From Tissierellales bacterium (GTDB lineage: Bacteria; Bacillota; Clostridia; Tissierellales; VENL01): a DNA stretch of 64,000 bases. A program made the position numbers and the translations under genes. The DNA lies in the NCBI GenBank assembly GCA_028280805.1, contig JANQLB010000127.1, positions 27,017 to 91,016 on the forward strand, written 5' to 3'. The notes beneath the pieces were generated by a model that was not told the origin of the DNA, did not search any database, and worked only from the letters and a program-made list of their open reading frames with translations. Of this stretch, positions 1 to 8,103 are shown one piece after another. Each line of letters starts with the position of its first letter. Position 1 is the first letter of the stretch.

Positions 1-1
1 A

Positions 2-229
2 ACCGAAGTTTTAATTCAAGATGCTTTACTTAAACTTATTAAAAATAGAACATCAATCGCAATAGCTCACAGACTTTCAACAATACAACATTCAGACAAA
101 ATCATTGTTCTGCATAAGGGTAAGGTAAGAGAAATGGGTAATCATCAAGAACTACTTGATAAGGGCGGAATATATTATGATTTATACAGGCTTCAGTACA
201 AAGAAGATTTTGGTTTAGAAAATTGTTAG
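2..229 (+). CDS. ABC transporter ATP-binding/permease protein, C-terminal fragment
   Basis: This is the last 75 residues of an ABC exporter subunit, cut by the left window edge. The visible part starts after the Walker B region and contains the H-loop (AIAHRLST, switch histidine), then the usual end of the nucleotide-binding domain with a [20 protein letters not shown] segment and a [11 protein letters not shown] tail. That tail is typical of MdlB/MsbA-type half-transporters, whose membrane domain is fused to the ATPase, so the full protein is probably about 580 residues. Substrate cannot be inferred from this end. It is followed by a clear intrinsic terminator. Confidence 0.88.
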   Translation, partial: TEVLIQDALLKLIKNRTSIAIAHRLSTIQHSDKIIVLHKGKVREMGNHQELLDKGGIYYDLYRLQYKEDFGLENC

Positions 230-259
230 TATTTACAGTAATTAAGCAATATTTATAAG

Positions 260-290
260 ACCGATTAATTTTTAATCGGTTCTTCTATTG
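260..290 (+). terminator. Intrinsic terminator after the ABC exporter gene
   Basis: A perfect 9-bp inverted repeat (ACCGATTAA / TTAATCGGT) with a short T-rich loop is followed by a T-rich tail. It lies 30 bases after the stop codon on the same strand. Confidence 0.8.
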
Positions 291-361
291 TAATTATTTT
301 GATTTTTATATAAAATGGTTATGTTATTGTTTTTTAAATTAATACTAGGAGTGAATTATTA

Positions 362-1171
362 ATGCACGACTTTCATGTTCACAGTAGCTATTCTGCAGAT
401 TGTAAATATTGTATGGAAACTATGATAAAAGGAGCAATAAAAGCTGATGCAAAATCTATAGTATTTACAGATCATATTGACTATGAGTATGGTAGCCCTG
501 ATATAAATTTTGTATTTGAAATAAAGGACTACCTCAAAGATATTATGAGGCTTAGAAATAAATATAAAAATGATGTTCAAATCTTAAGCGGATTAGAAAT
601 TGGTATGCAGCCCTATCTAAATGAAAAAAATAATAAATTAGTCCAAAACCATGAATTTGATTTCATCATTATGTCAACTCATCTTGTTGAAGGAGTAGAA
701 CTTCATGGAGGAGATTTCTTTAAAAATAAGAAAAAGATTGATGCTTTTGAACAATACTATAACGAAGTCCTATTAAATCTTAATTCCTTTAGTAATTTTG
801 ATGTTGTAGGACATCTTAACCTTATTGATAGATATATAAATTTTATGGACAAGTCTAATGACTCTTTAGATATTGGAGATTATCGTGATATTTTGAAAAA
901 AGTTCTTGAAAAAATAATATCTATGGGTAAAGGTATTGAAATAAATACATCAGGTTATCGTTATGGAATTAGTTCATGTCTTCCAAATATAGAAATCATT
1001 AAACTCTATAAGGAGCTGGGAGGAGAAATATTTACCATTGGGTCTGATGCTCACACACCCAGTGACATAGGTCATAACTTTGATGTTGCTAAAGCACTTT
1101 TAAAGGAATTGGGTTATACACATATGAGTATGTTTAAAAATAGAAGAAATAATTTTATAAAAATTGACTAA
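362..1171 (+). CDS. hisJ: PHP-domain phosphatase of the histidinol-phosphatase (HisJ) family
   Basis: This 269-residue protein has the length and motif order of the PHP-type histidinol-phosphate phosphatases (B. subtilis HisJ class), which dephosphorylate L-histidinol phosphate in histidine biosynthesis using a multinuclear metal site. Visible metal-ligand motifs are HVH at residues 5-7, the FTDH segment near 38, GLEIG near 79, a STH segment near 105, GHLNLIDR near 152, and the terminal SDAHTPSDIG motif near 230. An AGGAG site precedes the ATG. No other histidine genes are nearby, so the substrate is inferred from family only; a related sugar- or nucleotide-phosphate specificity is possible. 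Confidence 0.75.
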   Translation: MHDFHVHSSYSADCKYCMETMIKGAIKADAKSIVFTDHIDYEYGSPDINFVFEIKDYLKDIMRLRNKYKNDVQILSGLEIGMQPYLNEKNNKLVQNHEFDFIIMSTHLVEGVELHGGDFFKNKKKIDAFEQYYNEVLLNLNSFSNFDVVGHLNLIDRYINFMDKSNDSLDIGDYRDILKKVLEKIISMGKGIEINTSGYRYGISSCLPNIEIIKLYKELGGEIFTIGSDAHTPSDIGHNFDVAKALLKELGYTHMSMFKNRRNNFIKID

Positions 1172-1183
1172 TATATAAAAAGT

Positions 1184-1216
1184 GACTCAGTTTATTAAAA
1201 CTTATATAAACTGAGT
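1184..1216. terminator. Bidirectional terminator between convergent genes
   Basis: A 12-bp near-perfect inverted repeat (GACTCAGTTTAT / ATAAACTGAGTC) sits between the stop of the PHP phosphatase (+) and the stop of the small zinc-ribbon gene (-). A/T-rich tails on both sides suit termination in either direction. Confidence 0.75.
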
Positions 1217-1222
1217 CTTATC

Positions 1223-1465
1223 TTATTTTTCTAATCTTTTTATTTCTATTCTTTCATCATGACCGCATATTTCACATAGGTACAAATGCACACATTTATC
1301 ATAGGAAGCTCCATCTACCATTTGTGTTATGTCATTTGATAAATAAGGACTGTAATCATCTAGGTAATCAACTAAAGGACCTTGATCTACCATCAATCCG
1401 CTACAATTAATACATTCTATAAAATACTGTTCTAAACCATTACATACAGGACATATTAACTCCAT
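1223..1465 (-). CDS. Small CxxC-rich protein, possible zinc ribbon
   Basis: A protein of about 80 residues of unknown function with three CxxC pairs: CPVC near the N terminus, CINC about ten residues later, and CEIC near the C terminus. This suggests one or two structural zinc sites. The start is placed at the internal ATG at 1465 because an AGAGGTG ribosome site lies six bases upstream; the longer GTG reading would overlap that site. It stands alone, convergent with the PHP phosphatase and upstream of nothing obvious. I do not recognise a named family. Confidence 0.6.
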   Translation of the reverse strand: MELICPVCNGLEQYFIECINCSGLMVDQGPLVDYLDDYSPYLSNDITQMVDGASYDKCVHLYLCEICGHDERIEIKRLEK

Positions 1466-1589
1466 TGTAAACACCTCTTTTGTTAATAAACTAATTACCT
1501 GATTTTTTATTATGTAATATAGTTATTTTAACCAATGTAATTAATTTTACCCAAAAACAGTATATATGTTTTTTTAATTAACTGATTTT

Positions 1590-2339
1590 TTATTTTAGGA
1601 TAGTTATCTCAATTCTTCTGTTTTTACTTTTTCCTTCTTCTGTATCATTTGATGCAATAGGCTTGTATTCTCCCCATCCTGTGAAAGAAAACCTGCTTTC
1701 CTCTATATTTTCTTTTTCTATAAAGTAACGCATGACACTTATTGCTCTTGCGGCTGACAACTCCCAATTAGATGGAAATTTCTCAGTATTAATGGGTTGA
1801 TTGTCAGTAAATCCTTCTACTCTTATTTTGTTATCTATATCTTTAATTTTATCGGCAATCTTGTCTAATATAATATTACCTTCATCAGTTAGAATTGCTT
1901 GTCCACTGCCAAATAAAATACTATCTTTAAATCTAATTAAAAGTCCATCTTCATTTTGTATAACATATACATCGTTTATAAGCTGATTATCTCTTAGATA
2001 TTGAATAAATTCTTCATTTGAAGTATTCATATCTTCTTCTATATTTTTAAGCTGAAACAGCTCTTGAGCTAAGTTTATGTTTTGTTCTTCTAACATTTGA
2101 TTTTCTTCAGTTAAGCTTTGATAATCATCTTCAATCTTTAATTTCTCAGATTGTAATTGATCAACTCTACTTCCTAGTTCTTGTTTAACTTGATATAATA
2201 CACTATTCTCACTTGCAGACGTGACAAAAAATATTATAAAGAAAATTAATATGATAGTTACCATATCACTATAAGTTAAAATCCAAGTGCTTGAAATATC
2301 AAAATCTTCATGGGCTTTACTTTTATTTTGAAATCTCAT
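1590..2339 (-). CDS. MotB-like / OmpA-family motor stator protein
   Basis: A 249-residue MotB-type protein: short cytoplasmic N terminus, one membrane helix at about residues 22-41 carrying the conserved proton-accepting aspartate (Asp25 in the TYSDMVT motif), a coiled-coil linker at about 45-105, and a C-terminal OmpA/MotB peptidoglycan-binding domain at about 130-249 with the NWELSAARA and NRRIEITI motifs. With the MotA-like partner encoded just upstream (17-base overlap) it would form an ion-driven stator complex anchored to the wall. No flagellar or chemotaxis genes are in the window, so it may power a flagellum encoded elsewhere or another envelope process. Confidence 0.85.
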   Translation of the reverse strand: MRFQNKSKAHEDFDISSTWILTYSDMVTIILIFFIIFFVTSASENSVLYQVKQELGSRVDQLQSEKLKIEDDYQSLTEENQMLEEQNINLAQELFQLKNIEEDMNTSNEEFIQYLRDNQLINDVYVIQNEDGLLIRFKDSILFGSGQAILTDEGNIILDKIADKIKDIDNKIRVEGFTDNQPINTEKFPSNWELSAARAISVMRYFIEKENIEESRFSFTGWGEYKPIASNDTEEGKSKNRRIEITILK

Positions 2340-3126
2340 ATAATCTCTTCATTCCTTCCATAGCTGTAGAATTAGGATAGGTCATTTTTTCATCATCCAT
2401 AAGCATAGAATTCATCTTGTCAAAGACATTTCTAGTAGAATCACTTTTTGCTATAAGGATTATTCCCTCTGTAATAATCTTATAAAGAAGCATCTTCTTA
2501 TCAATAAAATCTTTTACTCTTCCCATTAAAGGTACAGCTATAAAATTAGCAATTAAAGCTCCGTATAATGTACTAACTAATGCTGTAGCCATATTAGATG
2601 CAATTAAGTCCGGCTGATTGATATGAGATAAGAGTCCTACCATTCCAATTAATGTCCCCACCAATCCAAAGGCAGGAGCTACTTGTGCTATCATTTTTAA
2701 TACGTTATAAGTTCTGTATAGATTTACTTCCTTAGCATATATTTCTTTATTAAGTACAGTTTCTATGTCTTCAGATTTTTCATAGTCACACACTAAAGTC
2801 ATTCCATTTTTTATAAAAGAATCTTCTTCCACTTCGATACTTGACTGCAATTTTATTAATCCATCTTTTTTAACTTTTACAGCATATCTATATATTTTAT
2901 ATACAGCCACCTCATAATCAATATTATCTTTAAAGCTTTCTCTTATTAACTTTATAGAAGAAGTTAAAGTTTTAAAAGGATAACTAATAATTAAAGATAG
3001 CAGTATACCTGCTAGAATAAGCTGTAAAGCATTAATATTGATAAAGTCTACCCAAGATATGCTTCCCAAAATAGAATGTATTAAGACTAATATTAAAATA
3101 GTAATAATTATAATTCTAAATTTCAT
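2323..3126 (-). CDS. MotA/TolQ/ExbB-type proton channel subunit
   Basis: A 267-residue polytopic protein of the MotA family, normal length. Two N-terminal membrane helices lie at about residues 5-23 and 31-50, then a cytoplasmic domain, then two further helices around 148-168 and 185-205. The third carries the AQVAPAFGLVGTLIGMVGLL signature of the family. It is the first gene of a two-gene operon with the MotB-like gene, which overlaps its 3' end. A GGAGG site precedes the ATG. Ion specificity (H+ or Na+) cannot be told from what is visible. Confidence 0.87.
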   Translation of the reverse strand: MKFRIIIITILILVLIHSILGSISWVDFININALQLILAGILLSLIISYPFKTLTSSIKLIRESFKDNIDYEVAVYKIYRYAVKVKKDGLIKLQSSIEVEEDSFIKNGMTLVCDYEKSEDIETVLNKEIYAKEVNLYRTYNVLKMIAQVAPAFGLVGTLIGMVGLLSHINQPDLIASNMATALVSTLYGALIANFIAVPLMGRVKDFIDKKMLLYKIITEGIILIAKSDSTRNVFDKMNSMLMDDEKMTYPNSTAMEGMKRLYEISK

Positions 3127-3247
3127 TACATTTTCCTCCGATGTATGTATTATGATTAAATTTTATCATATTTCTACAATGAGTTACATATAAACTTAGA
3201 TTTTGTTTTCTAAATTAAAAAATATAACTTTATTAAATGCTATATTG

Positions 3248-3928
3248 TTATTTTTTAAATAAGGTTTTTATAGACTTAATTAATAAAGTAATTATGGTTA
3301 TAACTAATACAATAATAAGGAAGGTTTGAAATTTATTGTACCAAAGCCTTACCCTAATCCAAGTTAAAGGAAAAAGTAATATATCTTTTATTTTAAATTC
3401 TTCTTTTCTTCCTACAGTAAGAGTATACTTCCCTTCTTCTTTAACATTGTCATATACGACAATGTAATAGGGAGCATCATTTTCAAGCTTAATAGTTTCT
3501 TCTTGTCTCATCAAGTACCTTGTCTGGGTAAAAGGCTCGAAAAACTCCTCCTTTACTTCAACTGGTTCAATAATCTTAACTCCATAACCCTCTGGTACTT
3601 CAAATGGCACTTCAATTTCAGGTTTTTCAAACTCTTTACCAAGAATAGCTATACTTGGAGTAAAGTCTTCATTGTCTTTAATTTTAGGAATTGTCATTTG
3701 GACATATAAGTCCATTCCTCTTTTTCCATCTATTTTATAATAATGCACATTACTATCATGTGTTAATTCTCCATATACTGCCCATGATATTTCCGGATTA
3801 TCAATTTTTATTGATTCATTTATAGAAATATTTGTTCCATCATTAAAAATTGGCTTATGAGCATAAATTAATGAAGTAAAAGTTAATAGAAAAATAACTA
3901 CTATTACAAATACTCTTTTTATTTTCAT
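3248..3928 (-). CDS. Exported membrane-anchored protein of unknown function
   Basis: A 226-residue protein with an N-terminal signal sequence (hydrophobic stretch about residues 4-22), an extracytoplasmic beta-rich region of about 170 residues, and one C-terminal membrane helix (about 200-218) followed by a lysine-rich cytoplasmic tail. The middle contains acidic/proline-rich segments (PEIEVPFEVPEGYG) and ends with a GKYTLTVGRKEEF strand. This layout, a small extracellular domain held by a C-terminal anchor, suggests a surface or periplasm-facing binding protein. I do not recognise the family. It is the last gene before a long non-coding stretch and is transcribed toward the MotA/MotB pair. 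Confidence 0.6.
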   Translation of the reverse strand: MKIKRVFVIVVIFLLTFTSLIYAHKPIFNDGTNISINESIKIDNPEISWAVYGELTHDSNVHYYKIDGKRGMDLYVQMTIPKIKDNEDFTPSIAILGKEFEKPEIEVPFEVPEGYGVKIIEPVEVKEEFFEPFTQTRYLMRQEETIKLENDAPYYIVVYDNVKEEGKYTLTVGRKEEFKIKDILLFPLTWIRVRLWYNKFQTFLIIVLVITIITLLIKSIKTLFKK

Positions 3929-4258
3929 TTAACCATTCCTTTCTTATAAATATACTAAATCAATTCAAATTGCTAATTCTCCAATAAAAAACAGTATTTT
4001 AAAATTTAAATTTATTTTAATACTATTCATAAATGTTGTTAATAATAATTTTTAAAAAAAGTAAACATAGAAGCTATTGAAGTTGTCACCAAACTATTAA
4101 ATTAATTATAAAATATATAGTTAATATCGTTCCTTTTAAAATGTAACCAAATCATGAAATATTATTAGTCGTTAAAATGCATAAGTATATTTTATTTACT
4201 TTTTGCATATTTCTTATAGTATTTATCATCATGAAAATATTACACTTCTCTGGACAAT

Positions 4259-4314
4259 AAAATAGTGTTAATATCATTCATTTGTAAAAAACGAGCGGAA
4301 TTTAACACTATTTT
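4259..4314. repeat. 13-bp perfect inverted repeat with T tract
   Basis: Arms AAAATAGTGTTAA (4259-4271) and TTAACACTATTTT (4302-4314) flank a 30-base spacer and end in a run of six T on the plus strand. It resembles a terminator, but no gene ends nearby on the plus strand. It may be a mobile-element remnant. Confidence 0.5.
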
Positions 4315-4513
4315 TTAAATATAAAATGTACTCTCTTATAGGTTATACTATTTAATTGAATTTTATAGCTAATTAGTTTAATTTGTAAGTTTAAAAGATT
4401 GCTTAATTTCAGAAGCCTAAGGAGTAGAAAATTTGTCCATTTTACAAGCAATTCTATTTTCACCCTTAAAAGTCATGTGAAATTTTTTACAAATGTCCCT
4501 TCTTTCATATTCT

Positions 4514-4618
4514 CTAAATAGGTATTAATGTTTTTTCATATACTTTATATCCAATTCCTATAGCTGCTAAAATTAATATAGAAACAACCGTAATTTTTAT
4601 CATTCTATTGTTTTTCAC
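4514..4618 (-). CDS. 34-residue membrane peptide or N-terminal gene remnant
   Basis: A GTG-initiated ORF of 34 codons preceded by a GGTGAG ribosome site encodes a lysine-rich start, one hydrophobic helix (KITVVSILILAAIGIGYKVY) and a short tail. It looks like the N-terminal signal anchor of a larger exported protein. After the TAG the same frame continues with readable sequence before another stop, so it could be the start of a decayed gene rather than a true small protein. It follows the stalk-domain gene on the same strand, 76 bases downstream. Confidence 0.35.
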   Translation of the reverse strand: MKNNRMIKITVVSILILAAIGIGYKVYEKTLIPI

Positions 4619-4693
4619 TCTATCTCACCCATTTATCTATACTGGAAATTCAAATTCATACCAACATTGTAATACATATTTTTCACAGTGAAT

Positions 4694-5569
4694 TTATTCA
4701 AAAAACCATTGGTCATCAATTTTTTCAAACTTAATCTCACTTGCTTGATACATATTATCCTTTAATATATAGGTAATTTTTACATCTCCAATAAAGTCTG
4801 TTGGAGATATTCGTACACCTAAACTTACCTTTAATTTATCATCAATCACTTGAAATGTACAATGATGTTTAAAGGATACGTCAGAAAAAAAGTATTCAGA
4901 ATCGGTTTCATTATCTATCTTTTCTCTATCTATATCTATCACCGTTTTTTCATTACCTATATCAATTTCCACTTTATTTTCTGATATCTTTGTTTTAACA
5001 TTTTTTAAAATTATAGCCCTAGGATCATCTATGTATGTTTCTGTAAATGTTTCAGGATTTATTACGTGAACATTGGTACAATATACTCCTGTACCATAAC
5101 CAGTAGTAAGAATAATTATTAACTCTTTTTCACCATCATCGTTGATATCACTTAATAAAAGTTTTGGAGCATATGTAGGATTAATTACATTTTCCCAATC
5201 AAAATATCTTTTAGACTCATTAATTTCTAATGTAAAATCTTCATACATTCCATTATCATTTTCAACAGCAGATAAAGTTATTCCATTTTCAGGAACGTTT
5301 GCCACAACACGTCTAATTTTATCATTTGTAGTAATGATAATAGAGTGTGCTTCCTCATTCCACTTTACATCGGCATCTAAGCTTTCAGCAATTGCTTTTA
5401 TTGAAGGAATTACTTTTTCATCAATAACGACTGATTCAGTATCAAATTTTACTTCTTCTCCATTAACTATTATTTTAATTTTGTTATCTCCCGTTGCAAA
5501 AACTACACCTCCAATAAATATAAATATAGCTAAAGTAACTCCTATAAACCTTAATAATTTTTTATTCAT
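4694..5569 (-). CDS. Secreted copper-amine-oxidase-N-like (stalk domain) protein
   Basis: A protein of about 291 residues with a signal sequence (about residues 8-26, ending near VVFATG) followed at about 28-90 by the stalk domain seen at the N terminus of copper amine oxidases and common in clostridial secreted proteins (IIVNGEEVKF, PSIKAIAESLDADVKW, IIITT). The rest has acidic calcium-binding-like DINDDGE (near 147) and beta-rich sequence typical of VCBS-like surface proteins. It is probably exported to the cell surface; no enzymatic residues are evident. Either ATG 5569 or TTG 5572 can serve as start; the AAGGAG site lies within the 3' end of the upstream PadR-like pseudogene, so the two were probably once cotranscribed. 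Confidence 0.65.
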   Translation of the reverse strand: MNKKLLRFIGVTLAIFIFIGGVVFATGDNKIKIIVNGEEVKFDTESVVIDEKVIPSIKAIAESLDADVKWNEEAHSIIITTNDKIRRVVANVPENGITLSAVENDNGMYEDFTLEINESKRYFDWENVINPTYAPKLLLSDINDDGEKELIIILTTGYGTGVYCTNVHVINPETFTETYIDDPRAIILKNVKTKISENKVEIDIGNEKTVIDIDREKIDNETDSEYFFSDVSFKHHCTFQVIDDKLKVSLGVRISPTDFIGDVKITYILKDNMYQASEIKFEKIDDQWFFE

Positions 5570-5583
5570 CAATATTCATCTCC

Positions 5584-5878
5584 TTAAATTTTATAGATAT
5601 TTAAATTCTCAATTTCTTTCATATCATCTAATAATGCTTGAGTTCCTTTCTCTGTTATTTTGTAAGTAGTCTTTTGTCTTCTTGTCAGTATTTCTTCAGC
5701 AATTTCTATGTATTCTAGTTCCTTCCACAGCTTTAGCTTTGGATATAATGAACCTGTTAAGAGAGTTATTTCTCCTTCTGATATGGCTTTAACTTCTCCT
5801 ATTAGGTCATATCTAGAAAGCTCTTTATTTAACTTGGATTCGATAAATAAAAATATACAATCACTTAATGACTTTCAT
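5584..5878 (-). pseudogene. PadR-family transcriptional regulator, frameshifted remnant
   Basis: Reading the minus strand gives about 90 residues that match the winged-helix core of PadR regulators: an ISEGEITLLTGSLYPKL recognition segment, then KELEYIEIAEE, a wing (TRRQKTTYKITEKG) and a C-terminal helix. The frame has no usable start codon. An ATG at 5878 reaches the same reading only after a one-base shift a few codons in (ATT-A-AGT). Family members usually have about 20 more N-terminal residues. The downstream stalk-protein ribosome site overlaps its stop codon, as in typical PadR-membrane protein operons. Likely inactive. Confidence 0.6.
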
Positions 5879-5919
5879 TATGCATAAAAATCAGTTCAAA
5901 TTTTTCTGAAAATAAAATA

Positions 5920-5982
5920 AGAGAACTTCCTGTATTTCTGGGAAAATATTTTTGTATAAAAAATACATAAAGGAAGTTCTCT
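5920..5982. repeat. Inverted repeat upstream of a decayed ORF
   Basis: Arms AGAGAACTTCCT (5920-5931) and AGGAAGTTCTCT (5971-5982) are perfect over 12 bp, extended inward by GTATTT/AAATAC. It borders the decayed ORF at 5989-6301 and may be a leftover element end or a terminator-like hairpin. Confidence 0.6.
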
Positions 5983-5988
5983 ATATAA

Positions 5989-6301
5989 CCATACCACATT
6001 ATACCACAAAACTATAATAAAATTAATACTTTTTCAGATTTAAATGTTTCAGCATCTTGCAATAACCAAACCATATCAAATAATGTTTCCTATACTTATG
6101 TTGAGGCTTTTAAAAGGTCTATAGGTCTAAGTACTTTAATAGCCAATATTATAGCCACCAAATTCTAAAGATTATCAGTGGATAGAAATTAACAAAACCT
6201 TTCTTAAAAAGTCATATAAACTATGGCTTGAGGTGTCCCTAAAAACTCGTTTTACTAACGCATTCATGCTTGAACTAGAATTTTTTATAACTAAAAAATA
6301 G
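5989..6301 (+). pseudogene. Frameshifted unknown ORF, possible mobile-element remnant
   Basis: Two overlapping frames give one continuous readable protein if a single frameshift near 6160 is repaired. Frame one runs 5989-6168 (includes SDLNVSAS and YVEAFKRSIGLSTLIAN) and frame two 6161-6301 (includes DYQWIEINKTFLKKSYKLW and ends TRFTNAFMLELEFFITKK). Neither part has a start codon with a ribosome site. The composition and the adjacent inverted repeat suggest a dying transposase or accessory gene, but I cannot assign a family. Nothing else is visible up to spoVB at 6484. Confidence 0.4.
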
Positions 6302-6483
6302 TTGTTTTTTATGATTTTATTGATTTTTTTAGCTTTGGGTTATTGATAATTTTTAACATTGTAGCTTTATTCCTTTGTTCTGATGTGCTGATGCTTCAAA
6401 ATATTTATAGCATTATTATGTATATTTAAGAATAACAATATTAATATATTTATTTAAAACTAGCTTAATAATGAGGTGATAGG

Positions 6484-8022
6484 TTGAATAAATCCGGTTT
6501 TTTATATGGAGCAATGATTCTTTCAGTAGTTAACTTTATAGTTAGGTCTATTGGCTTTATCTATAAGATAATATTATCAAAACTTATTGGACCTGAAGGT
6601 ATTGGACTTTTTCAAATGGTTTTTCCTGTTTTGATGTTTTTTGTTACTTTTACTACAGCAGGTATACCTATAGCAGTTTCAAAGCTTGTAGCAAAAAGAA
6701 ATTCAATAAACGATCACCATGGAGTTAAAAAGATTTTTAGGACAGCAGTTTTTATAACTGCTGTTATGGCTTTAATTTTAAGCATTTGTGTATTAATATT
6801 TGGAGAATACATAAGTTATAATGTACTAGAAAATAAAGACGTTTATCCTTCTATAATTTTACTTGCTCCTGCTATATTTTTTATCTCAATGGCATCAGTG
6901 ATGAGAGGTTATTTTTATGGTCTAAAAAAAATCAATCCGGCAGGTATAGCTCAAATATTAGAACAAATAACTAGAATATCCTTTGTTTTAATAATTATTA
7001 GCTATTTTTATCCTGTAAAATCAGAATGGGGAGCATTTATTGCAGTATGTGGTATTACTGTAGGTGAAGTTTTCGGACTCTTGTGGCTAATTATAAAGTA
7101 TAAAATGATAAATAGAAAAAACTCTGTTTCTAACGGAAGAGGAATTACAACAAATGAAATTTTATCACAAATGTCATATATATCTATTCCTATGATAATA
7201 TCTAAAACTATTAATGTTGTTCTACAAGTGATTACTGCAATAATAATTCCTCAGCGTTTAATTATTGCCGGATTTACTCAATCTGAAGCAGTAGCAACAT
7301 TCGGTAGAGTAACAGGTATGACTTTACCAATTATATTTTTGCCGTTTATAGTAACCTCCGCTTTAGTAATTAATATTATTCCAAGTTTATCAGAAAAATT
7401 GGAGCTAAAAAGATATGAACTAATTAGAAGAAATATATCTCATTGTTTAAGAATTACTATGTTTATATCAATCCCTTTAACTCTTTTTTATGTATTCTTT
7501 TCAGATACAATTGGCATGTTCTTTTACAGTGATAAAATTGTAGGTAATTATATTGGAATAATGGGATATGCAACTATATTCCTCTCACTACAGCATACTT
7601 TATCAGGTATTCTACATGGACTGGGTAAGCAGGTAACTACTACTATTAACTATGTAATAGGTATGACTTTACAGCTAATAACGACTTATTTTTTAGTTAG
7701 CAGACCAGCATTTGGTATAAACGGCTTTTTCATAGGCTTTCTGTCTGCTACTACATTAATTTGTATACTTAATTTCTTAGCATTAAATAGATTCATTAAC
7801 ATTAAGATAAAGTTTAATAATTATATTTTAAAGCCTCTTGCAGCTAGTTTTATGGCTATTATAGTATCAATGGTAATCAATAACTATTTGATTAATCAAG
7901 GATTTAAAGACTATATTACATTTATATCCACATTTGCGACAGGCGGTATAATTTATTTATTAGTTCTATTTACTATAAAAGGCATACCAACGAATTTGAT
8001 AAAGAAAATAATTTCAAAATAA
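6484..8022 (+). CDS. spoVB: Stage V sporulation protein B / MOP-superfamily lipid flippase
   Basis: A 512-residue protein with about 14 predicted membrane helices and the N-terminal KSGFLYGAMILSVVNFIVRS and KLIGPEGIGLFQMVFPV segments typical of SpoVB/MurJ-like polysaccharide flippases. In the family these move lipid-linked precursors across the membrane; SpoVB is needed for spore cortex synthesis. The start is TTG at 6484 with a GAGGTGA site. Length equals the usual 510-540. It is monocistronic, flanked by decayed sequence upstream and a convergent EAL gene downstream. Several SpoVB paralogs exist in most clostridia, so a vegetative flippase role is possible. Confidence 0.85.
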   Translation: MNKSGFLYGAMILSVVNFIVRSIGFIYKIILSKLIGPEGIGLFQMVFPVLMFFVTFTTAGIPIAVSKLVAKRNSINDHHGVKKIFRTAVFITAVMALILSICVLIFGEYISYNVLENKDVYPSIILLAPAIFFISMASVMRGYFYGLKKINPAGIAQILEQITRISFVLIIISYFYPVKSEWGAFIAVCGITVGEVFGLLWLIIKYKMINRKNSVSNGRGITTNEILSQMSYISIPMIISKTINVVLQVITAIIIPQRLIIAGFTQSEAVATFGRVTGMTLPIIFLPFIVTSALVINIIPSLSEKLELKRYELIRRNISHCLRITMFISIPLTLFYVFFSDTIGMFFYSDKIVGNYIGIMGYATIFLSLQHTLSGILHGLGKQVTTTINYVIGMTLQLITTYFLVSRPAFGINGFFIGFLSATTLICILNFLALNRFINIKIKFNNYILKPLAASFMAIIVSMVINNYLINQGFKDYITFISTFATGGIIYLLVLFTIKGIPTNLIKKIISK

Positions 8023-8046
8023 AAAAAACAGCTGTTAACCAGCTGT
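8023..8046 (-). terminator. Intrinsic terminator of the EAL gene
   Basis: On the minus strand an ACAGCTG / CAGCTGT stem is followed directly by about eight T. It sits between the stop codons of spoVB and the EAL-CBS gene, which converge. Confidence 0.7.
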
Positions 8047-8103
8047 GGGAACTATAAATTAAATAAATCAGCAGACTAATTTATTAATTTATAATTAGTA
8101 CAC

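Larger units (their letters stand above)
3930..4690. other. Long AT-rich intergenic region
   Basis: About 760 bases with no full-length gene. It holds a 13-bp perfect inverted repeat at 4259-4314 and one very short minus-strand ORF at 4514-4618, both listed separately. The rest is AT-rich sequence in which I see no coding signal. Confidence 0.6.

Noticed and set aside
5142..5669. 175-residue plus-strand ORF
   Set aside because: Shadow of the minus-strand stalk-domain gene; no ribosome site.
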